From: DAOTTI01 sp034437795
GTDB lineage: Bacteria > Chloroflexota > UBA11872 > UBA12225
Assembly: GCA_034437795.1 (NCBI GenBank)
Contig: DAOTTI010000197.1
Span: 1-6,533 of the forward strand
Length of the DNA stretch: 6,533 nucleotides
Direction of reading: 5' to 3'
Under the pieces are notes generated by a model, which was not told the origin of the DNA, did no database searches, and saw only the letters and a list, made by a program, of their open reading frames with translations. Both the position numbers and the translations under genes were made by a program. Shown piece after piece: positions 1-3,912 of this stretch. Position 1 is the first letter of the stretch; every line of letters starts with the position of its first letter.

Positions 1-1
1 G

Positions 2-508
2 GCCTTTCGGGTGAACTGCCTTGGAGCCTATCACGTGATGCGGGCGGCGGTGGCGCACCGCATCCGCCGCGTGGTGCACACCGGGCCGCTGCAGGCGCTG
101 AACGACCGGCAGGGGGGCTACGCCTGGGACTTCGGCATCTCCCCCGATGTCCCGCCGCGCCCCGGGAGCTGGCTCTACCTGCACACCAAGTACCTGGGGC
201 AGGAGGTGGTGCGCCTCTTCGCCGAGCAGTACGACCTGGAGGCGCCGGCGCTCCTGTTCTGCAACTTCGTCAACCCTGAGACGGCCCGCCCGCGCATCGG
301 CCCCTTTACGGTCTCCTGGGAGGATGCAGGGCACGCCATGCGCCGCGCGCTGGAGGTGCCGTCCCTGCCGTCGCCGTTCGAGGTCTTCCACATCAATGCG
401 GACCTGCCCCACGGCAAGTACCCCGGCACCAAGGCATACCGGCTGCTGGGCTGGTATCCGCGGGACGACCTGGCCCACCTCTGGGCGCGCCGGCGTGACG
501 CAGGCTAG
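2..508 (+). CDS. NAD(P)-dependent epimerase/dehydratase (extended SDR), 5'-truncated by window edge
   Basis: Only the C-terminal part (about 168 codons) is present; the frame is open to the left edge, so the NAD-binding glycine motif lies outside. The GTG at position 11 lies in a conserved helix (VNCLGAYHVMRAA, typical of SDR helix alpha-4) and is not the true start. Counting from that GTG, a YLHTK motif gives the SDR catalytic Tyr56 and Lys60. The preceding beta strand reads VVHTGP, where most relatives have a Ser/Thr-Ser-Ser active-site stretch, so Thr24 is the candidate hydroxyl residue. The C-terminus (KAYRLLGWYPRDDLAHLW) matches the usual 'LGW.P' tail of sugar-nucleotide epimerase-like SDRs. 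The expected role is oxidation/reduction or epimerisation of a sugar or nucleotide sugar in the cytoplasm; the substrate is unknown. It lies upstream of, but 1.1 kb away from, the next intact gene, so co-transcription is doubtful. The family call is secure; the reaction is not. Confidence 0.85.
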   Translation, partial: AFRVNCLGAYHVMRAAVAHRIRRVVHTGPLQALNDRQGGYAWDFGISPDVPPRPGSWLYLHTKYLGQEVVRLFAEQYDLEAPALLFCNFVNPETARPRIGPFTVSWEDAGHAMRRALEVPSLPSPFEVFHINADLPHGKYPGTKAYRLLGWYPRDDLAHLWARRRDAG

Positions 509-548
509 CTGGATTCCTGTGGCCATCCGTACATCGCCAGCCTCGTCA

Positions 549-572
549 CCTGCGGCGCTAGTGCTCCGCAGG
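549..572. terminator. Hairpin downstream of the SDR gene, possible terminator
   Basis: A perfect 7-bp inverted repeat (CCTGCGG at 549-555, CCGCAGG at 566-572) with a 10-nt loop begins 40 bp after the SDR stop codon. The position suits a transcription end for the upstream gene. No T-run follows on either strand, so it is not a canonical intrinsic terminator; it could equally be a chance palindrome in GC-rich DNA. Confidence 0.3.
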
Positions 573-587
573 ACAGTGACCGACTCA

Positions 588-635
588 TCACCAGTGGAGC
601 CCTCACCCTACCCGTCTCTCTGTGGGAGAGGGAAC
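588..635 (+). repeat. Interspersed repeat, copy 1 (degenerate hairpin)
   Basis: This 48-bp segment matches 1497-1544 at 41 of 48 positions without gaps; the core at 596-635 matches at 35 of 40. It contains a potential stem-loop with arms at 612-620 and 624-632 around a 3-nt TGT loop. The G at 614 breaks one pair of the stem that is complete in copy 2. The layout is a CTCACCCTACCC lead, a C/T-rich arm, a tiny loop and a GGGAGAGGG arm. It looks like a non-coding interspersed palindromic element of the sort scattered between genes in many bacteria; I recall similar sequences but assign no name. Confidence 0.75.
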
Positions 636-1095
636 TGATCGCTGGCCATAAAGGATCGGGGCGAGCCTGGACCCTTCTCCCCGCACAAACCGGTAGCCCA
701 TGACCTCTGACATTCCTCAGAGCCAGCAGGGATTGCTGTGCCAAACAAGCCACCTCACCCTGCCGACCGGCGCCGTGACGCGGGCAGTCCTGCCGGCGCT
801 GCAGGGACCGGGGGCAGCCGGTCGGCTGCTGGGCTACGCCGTGCTGCTTCACCTGTGGTCGATGCCCAATGAGCTCGCGCACTGGCACGGGCGCGGGGAC
901 ATCACCACCTGGCAGCCATCTCGAGCGCTAACGGCCCTGGCGGCGGGCGACGGCGGCTAGCTGGTGCCGGTGCTCTCCCTGCTTCGCTGACCAACCAGTT
1001 CTGGCGTTTGCTACGCTCTGCGACCGGAAAGCACGGCGTGCCATGGGAGTGCAGGCGGTTCACACCGCAGCGGTTCCCCGCTGGCGGTTCACTAG

Positions 1096-1383
1096 CCGGA
1101 CTTTTACGCCCAGGCGCACCCCAGCGCCCGGGACGTGTTGCTCATCGTCGAGGTCGTAGACACCGCAGCCCGATACGGTCGCCTGGTGAAGCTGCCGGTC
1201 TACGCCCGCTTCGGCATCCCTGAAGCCTGGCTGCTCCATCTCCCCAGGGGATGGCTGGAGGCGCACCGCGAGCCGTCTGAAGAAGGCTATCGCCAGGTGC
1301 GGCGCTACCGCCGGGGCGAGCGCGTGTCGCCGCTGGCGTTCCTCGACGTAGCCATCAGCGTTGATGACCTGCTCGGCCGGTAG
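1096..1383 (+). pseudogene. Uma2-family (DUF820) endonuclease fragment, N-terminal half missing
   Basis: Reading from 1096 gives a 95-residue C-terminal Uma2 domain: PDFYAQAHPSARDVLLIVEV, then VKLPVYARFGIPEAWLLHLP, an EAHREPSEEGYRQVRRYRRGE stretch split here only for naming, and an AISVDDLL end before TAG. These are hallmark Uma2 (PD-(D/E)XK superfamily) blocks. Glu19 in the VEV strand and Lys32 before the 'YARFGIPE' block are the likely retained active-site residues. Family members are usually about 180-200 residues, so about half is missing. A TAG at 1093-1095 sits in frame directly before the homology. The only start inside, a GTG at 1135, falls in the middle of a core strand, giving an 82-residue product that could not fold as a nuclease, and no Shine-Dalgarno precedes it. 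I therefore call it a remnant. Uma2 genes occur in many paralogous copies in Cyanobacteria, Chloroflexota and Deinococcota and their cellular role is poorly known. Confidence 0.8.
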
Positions 1384-1388
1384 GGCGC
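1366..1388 (+). repeat. 23-bp direct repeat, copy 1 (end of Uma2 remnant)
   Basis: This segment covers the last codons of the Uma2 remnant (DLLGR and the TAG stop) plus five bases beyond it. It recurs exactly at 1439-1461, 73 bp downstream. Confidence 0.85.
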
Positions 1389-1438
1389 ACCTGGAACGAG
1401 GCGGGCGGCAGCACGCGCCGGAGCGGGCTCGCCCCCTA

Positions 1439-1461
1439 GACCTGCTCGGCCGGTAGGGCGC
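1439..1461 (+). repeat. 23-bp direct repeat, copy 2
   Basis: This is an exact copy of 1366-1388, including the stop codon of the Uma2 remnant, with unrelated flanks. It is either the tail of a second, almost completely deleted Uma2 copy or the trace of a local 73-bp duplication that has since diverged. Confidence 0.85.
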
Positions 1462-1496
1462 TTCACCATCGTGGGGCGCTGTCTCACCTGGCTTCT

Positions 1497-1544
1497 TCAC
1501 GAGCGGAGCCATCACCCTACCCCTCTCTCAAAGGGAGAGGGAAC
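1497..1544 (+). repeat. Interspersed repeat, copy 2 (intact hairpin)
   Basis: This is the second copy of the repeat at 588-635, in the same orientation and 909 bp downstream. Here the 9-nt arms (1521-1529 and 1533-1541) pair completely apart from one T-G wobble, around an AAA loop at 1530-1532. It ends 88 bp before the start of the 2-hydroxyacid dehydrogenase gene, so it would lie in that gene's leader or promoter region. There is no T-tract after the stem, so an intrinsic terminator is not indicated. Confidence 0.75.
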
Positions 1545-1617
1545 GCCGCGCGCCGCGGTTGGTGGCCGTCACTGAGCCCCTTTCATTCGGTACAACCACA
1601 CCGCGCATTCGTGCCGG

Positions 1618-1624
1618 AAGGGAG
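1618..1624 (+). promoter_or_regulatory. Shine-Dalgarno of the 2-hydroxyacid dehydrogenase gene
   Basis: AAGGGAG lies 8 nt before the ATG at 1633, which fixes that start. No convincing -35/-10 pair is visible upstream; TACAAC at 1591-1596 is only a weak -10 candidate with no good -35 partner. Confidence 0.75.
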
Positions 1625-1632
1625 CAGAGAAC

Positions 1633-2658
1633 ATGAGCCAGCAGGGGAGCGGCGGGGCGAGAACGATCCTGGTCCTGCCGTCGGGCGAGCTGTACCGCGA
1701 GATCATGTCGCCTCGCGCCGAGGCGGCCCTGCAATCACTCGGTACGGTGGTGCGGGTCACCGGCGGGCAGCGGAACGTCACCCAGGAGCAGATCGCCGAC
1801 CTGCTGCCGGAGGCGGACGCCGTACTCACCAGCTGGGGAGCGCCCAGGTTCGACGCCGCCTTACTCGCCCGCGCCCCGCGCCTGAAGATCATTGGCCACG
1901 CGGCGGGCAGCATCAAGGGCTTCATCATGCCGGAGGTGTTTGATCGGGGCATCGCTGTGACCCACGCGGCCGCGATCATCGCCGATGCGGTGGGCGAGTG
2001 GGCGCTTACCGTCACCCTGATGGCCTTGCGCCAGGCTCACGTCTTTAACCGCGTGATGCACGAGGGTGGCTGGGCCAAGCGCGAGCTGGGCTTCGGCCAG
2101 GAGCTCTACCGCAAGCGTGTGGGCATCGTCGCCGCTAGCATGACCGGGCGCGCCTTCATCCGCCTGCTCAAGCCGTTCGACGTGGAGATCGTCGTCTACG
2201 ACCCCTATCTTTCCGAGCAGCGAGCCCAAGAGCTGGGCGTCCGTCGGGCGGAGACGCTGGACGAGGTCTTCGCGACCTGCGACATCGTCTCCAACCACGC
2301 GCCGACGACGCCGGAGACGGCGGGCATGATCGGCGCCGCGCAGCTTAAGCTCCTGCGTGACGGCGCGCTCTTCGTCAATACGGCGCGCGCCGCCGCCGTC
2401 GACTACGACGCGCTGACGCGAGAGCTCCAGACCGGGCGCATCCGCGCGGCGCTGGACGTCTTCCCCAAGGAGCCCCTGGAGCAGGAAAGCCCCCTGCGGG
2501 GCCTGCCGAACGTCATCCTCAGCCCGCACGTGGCGGGCGGCACCGTCGAGTCGCGCCTGCGCCTGGGTGAAGCGATCGTCGATGAGTTCGTGCGCTTCTT
2601 TAGCGGGCAGCCCCTTCGGCACCGCGTGACCAAGGAGATGCTGGCCACCATGGCGTAG
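1633..2658 (+). CDS. D-isomer-specific 2-hydroxyacid dehydrogenase
   Basis: This 341-residue protein has the normal length and order of the family: N-terminal catalytic subdomain (about 10-110), NAD-binding Rossmann subdomain (about 115-295), return to the catalytic subdomain (about 296-335). It should reduce a 2-keto acid to a D-2-hydroxyacid, or the reverse, with NAD(H) in the cytoplasm; glyoxylate, hydroxypyruvate and phosphoglycerate dehydrogenases belong here. The catalytic triad is intact: Arg252 in FVNTARAAAVD, Glu280 in LDVFPKEPL and His299 in LSPHVAGGT. Asp190 ending VEIVVYD indicates NAD rather than NADP. The nucleotide loop reads VGIVAASMTGR (163-173), so the first two glycines of the usual GxGxxG are Ala167 and Ser169; relatives reading VGIVGAS are familiar to me, so only Ala167 is a marked departure. 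The ATG start has a good Shine-Dalgarno. A Gfo/Idh/MocA gene follows after 179 bp on the same strand, suggesting related sugar or sugar-acid metabolism. The exact substrate is unknown. Confidence 0.9.
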   Translation: MSQQGSGGARTILVLPSGELYREIMSPRAEAALQSLGTVVRVTGGQRNVTQEQIADLLPEADAVLTSWGAPRFDAALLARAPRLKIIGHAAGSIKGFIMPEVFDRGIAVTHAAAIIADAVGEWALTVTLMALRQAHVFNRVMHEGGWAKRELGFGQELYRKRVGIVAASMTGRAFIRLLKPFDVEIVVYDPYLSEQRAQELGVRRAETLDEVFATCDIVSNHAPTTPETAGMIGAAQLKLLRDGALFVNTARAAAVDYDALTRELQTGRIRAALDVFPKEPLEQESPLRGLPNVILSPHVAGGTVESRLRLGEAIVDEFVRFFSGQPLRHRVTKEMLATMA

Positions 2659-2667
2659 GCGTGTAGC

Positions 2668-2700
2668 TGCCCCGCAGAGACATGGTGTGGCGCCGGGGCA
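2668..2700 (+). terminator. Hairpin after the dehydrogenase gene, weak terminator candidate
   Basis: TGCCCCG (2668-2674) and CGGGGCA (2694-2700) form a 7-bp GC-rich stem with a 19-nt loop, starting 10 bp after the stop codon at 2656-2658. The long loop and the absence of a T-tract make this a weak candidate. Confidence 0.3.
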
Positions 2701-2738
2701 CGGTTCTGGCCGGCTCCGTGTCTTCGCAGGGTGAGCGC

Positions 2739-2766
2739 ATGGTGTATGGTGCATGGTGCGTGGTGC
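2739..2766 (+). repeat. 7-bp tandem repeat, four units
   Basis: Four consecutive 7-bp units are present: ATGGTGT, ATGGTGC, ATGGTGC and GTGGTGC. The array is non-coding and lies between the two oxidoreductase genes, 71 bp before the second one. It looks like a simple microsatellite prone to slippage. Confidence 0.85.
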
Positions 2767-2781
2767 AGGTGACTACGAACG

Positions 2782-2817
2782 ACCAATCACCAATCATTGA
2801 AGGAAATCACTGAAGGA
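2782..2817 (+). repeat. Short tandem repeats (7-bp x2 and 13-bp x2)
   Basis: Two exact ACCAATC units (2782-2795) run into two 13-bp units (2792-2804 and 2805-2817, AATCAYTGAAGGA) differing at one base. This A/T-richer patch stands out from the surrounding GC-rich sequence and ends 20 bp before the ATG of the Gfo/Idh/MocA gene. The second 13-mer carries GAAGGA, a Shine-Dalgarno-like sequence duplicated by the repeat. Confidence 0.8.
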
Positions 2818-2822
2818 GCGAT

Positions 2823-2828
2823 AAGGAG
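2823..2828 (+). promoter_or_regulatory. Shine-Dalgarno of the Gfo/Idh/MocA gene
   Basis: AAGGAG lies 9 nt before the ATG at 2838 and supports that start. A second GGAG at 2832-2835 is too close to be the main site, and a third purine-rich GAAGGAG lies at 2812-2818 in the tandem repeat. Confidence 0.75.
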
Positions 2829-2837
2829 ACTGGAGAG

Positions 2838-3884
2838 ATGCCCAAAGAGACCTACGGCTGGGGAATTGTGGGCTGCGGGGTGATTGCGCCGAGCCACGCC
2901 AAGGCGGTGCAGGCCAACGCGCCCCGCGCGCGCCTGGTGGGCGTGTGTGACGTCATCCCTGAGAAGGCGCAGGCCCTGAAGGAGCAGTTCGGCGCCGCCT
3001 TCGCCACCACCGACTTCGAAGAGCTCCTGAAGCGGGACGACATCGACGTGGTGAGCGTCTGCACGCCCAGCGGGCTGCACTCCATGGTCGTGGTGGCCGC
3101 GGCGCAGGCGGGCAAGCACGTGCTGTGCGAGAAGCCTCTGGACATTACCCGCGAGAAGATGGATGCAGCGATCAAGGCCACGCGCCAGGCCGGCGTCAAG
3201 CTCGGCTGCGTCTTCCAGCGCCGCACCAGCCGGTTCAACCAGCGCGTGCGCCAGATGATCCAGGACGGCGACTTCGGGCGCGTCCTGCTGGCCGACCTCT
3301 CGGGGAAGGACTACCGCTCCCCCGAGTATTACAAGACGGCCGATTGGCGGGGCACCATCGCCCTCGACCGCGGCTGCCTGATGAACCAGGGCGTGCACGC
3401 CATGGATCTCTACCTGTGGCTGGTCGGCCAGCCGGTGGTGGAGGTCGCCGGTTTCTGGGACCACCTGGCCCGCGACATCGAAGCGGAGGACACCATCGTC
3501 GGCTCGCTGCGCTTCGCCAATGGCGCGCTGGGCTCCATCCTCTACGCCACCTCCCTCTCGCGGCCGCGCCTGCCCACCCACATCGGCATCCACGGCACGG
3601 AAGGCAACGTCATCCTGGGCGGCGAGCAGCCCCTGGTCGAGCGCCACGGCGAGCCGGTCGATCTCTCCGGCCTGATCGCCCCCCGCGGCGGGAGCGCCGT
3701 GGCCGCGGCCGACCCCAACGCCCCGCCACAGGGACACGAGTTCCACGTGAAGGACCTCATCGAGGCCATCGACGAGGACCGCGACCCGTTCATCACCGGC
3801 GAATCGGCCCGCACCGCCATCGACGTGATCCTGGCCCTCTACGAGGCCAGCGATACGCGGCGCGTGGTCCGGCTCAGCCCGTAA
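2838..3884 (+). CDS. Gfo/Idh/MocA-family oxidoreductase
   Basis: This 348-residue protein is of typical family length. The N-terminal Rossmann domain (about 6-125) opens with WGIVGCGVIAPSH, the family's GxGxxAxxH nucleotide motif (Gly12, Gly14, His20), and ends its core with HVLCEKPLDIT, where Lys99 of the EKP motif is the conserved catalytic/cofactor lysine. The C-terminal alpha/beta domain (about 126-345) carries LMNQGVHAMDL, with His187 as likely catalytic acid/base and Asp190 conserved. The end, PFITGESARTAIDVILALYEAS, is the usual C-terminal signature (quoted only to its recognisable blocks GES and ALYEAS in the family sense). Members oxidise or reduce hydroxyl groups of sugars, inositols and related compounds with NAD(P); substrate cannot be read from sequence. 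The usual Gly-Gly-Gly before LMNQG is reduced to Asp-Arg-Gly (177-179). No signal peptide is seen, so it acts in the cytoplasm. It follows the 2-hydroxyacid dehydrogenase and converges with the hydrolase-like gene, leaving a 28-bp gap with no obvious terminator. Confidence 0.93.
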   Translation: MPKETYGWGIVGCGVIAPSHAKAVQANAPRARLVGVCDVIPEKAQALKEQFGAAFATTDFEELLKRDDIDVVSVCTPSGLHSMVVVAAAQAGKHVLCEKPLDITREKMDAAIKATRQAGVKLGCVFQRRTSRFNQRVRQMIQDGDFGRVLLADLSGKDYRSPEYYKTADWRGTIALDRGCLMNQGVHAMDLYLWLVGQPVVEVAGFWDHLARDIEAEDTIVGSLRFANGALGSILYATSLSRPRLPTHIGIHGTEGNVILGGEQPLVERHGEPVDLSGLIAPRGGSAVAAADPNAPPQGHEFHVKDLIEAIDEDRDPFITGESARTAIDVILALYEASDTRRVVRLSP

Positions 3885-3912
3885 CCGGTAAGCCCGCAGG
3901 GCAGCGGCCCAC

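Larger units (their letters stand above)
509..1095. other. Intergenic stretch without a convincing gene
   Basis: No convincing protein gene is visible between the SDR stop and the Uma2 remnant. The longest open frames here (700-960 on plus, 505-888 on minus) have no recognisable domain, no convincing ribosome binding site, and a composition like translated non-coding GC-rich DNA. The stretch contains a hairpin at 549-572 and the first copy of an interspersed repeat at 588-635. Part of it (roughly 960-1095) may be the decayed 5' half of the Uma2 gene, but I could not recognise Uma2 motifs there in any frame. Confidence 0.6.

Noticed and set aside
700..960. Small plus-strand open frame (86 codons) in the gene-poor stretch
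   Set aside because: There is no Shine-Dalgarno, no recognisable motif and no conserved context; it could be chance in GC-rich DNA.
1135..1383. Treating the GTG-started 82-codon frame as an intact small Uma2 gene
   Set aside because: Homology extends upstream of the GTG to an in-frame stop, the N-terminal half of the domain is missing, and no ribosome binding site precedes the GTG.
588..1544. CRISPR array or transposon made of the two 48-bp repeats
   Set aside because: There are only two copies, 909 bp apart and in direct orientation, with no regular spacers, no transposase and no inverted terminal repeats visible.
1568..1596. Promoter for the 2-hydroxyacid dehydrogenase gene
   Set aside because: TACAAC at 1591 matches the -10 consensus at only four of six positions, and the sequence at the proper distance upstream does not resemble a -35 box.
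1861..2754. Minus-strand open frame (297 codons) opposite the 2-hydroxyacid dehydrogenase
   Set aside because: It is antisense to a gene with intact catalytic motifs, and its Arg/His/Ala-rich translation shows no domain.
3885..3912. Bidirectional terminator between the convergent genes
   Set aside because: The 28-bp gap shows no strong stem with T-tracts on either strand.
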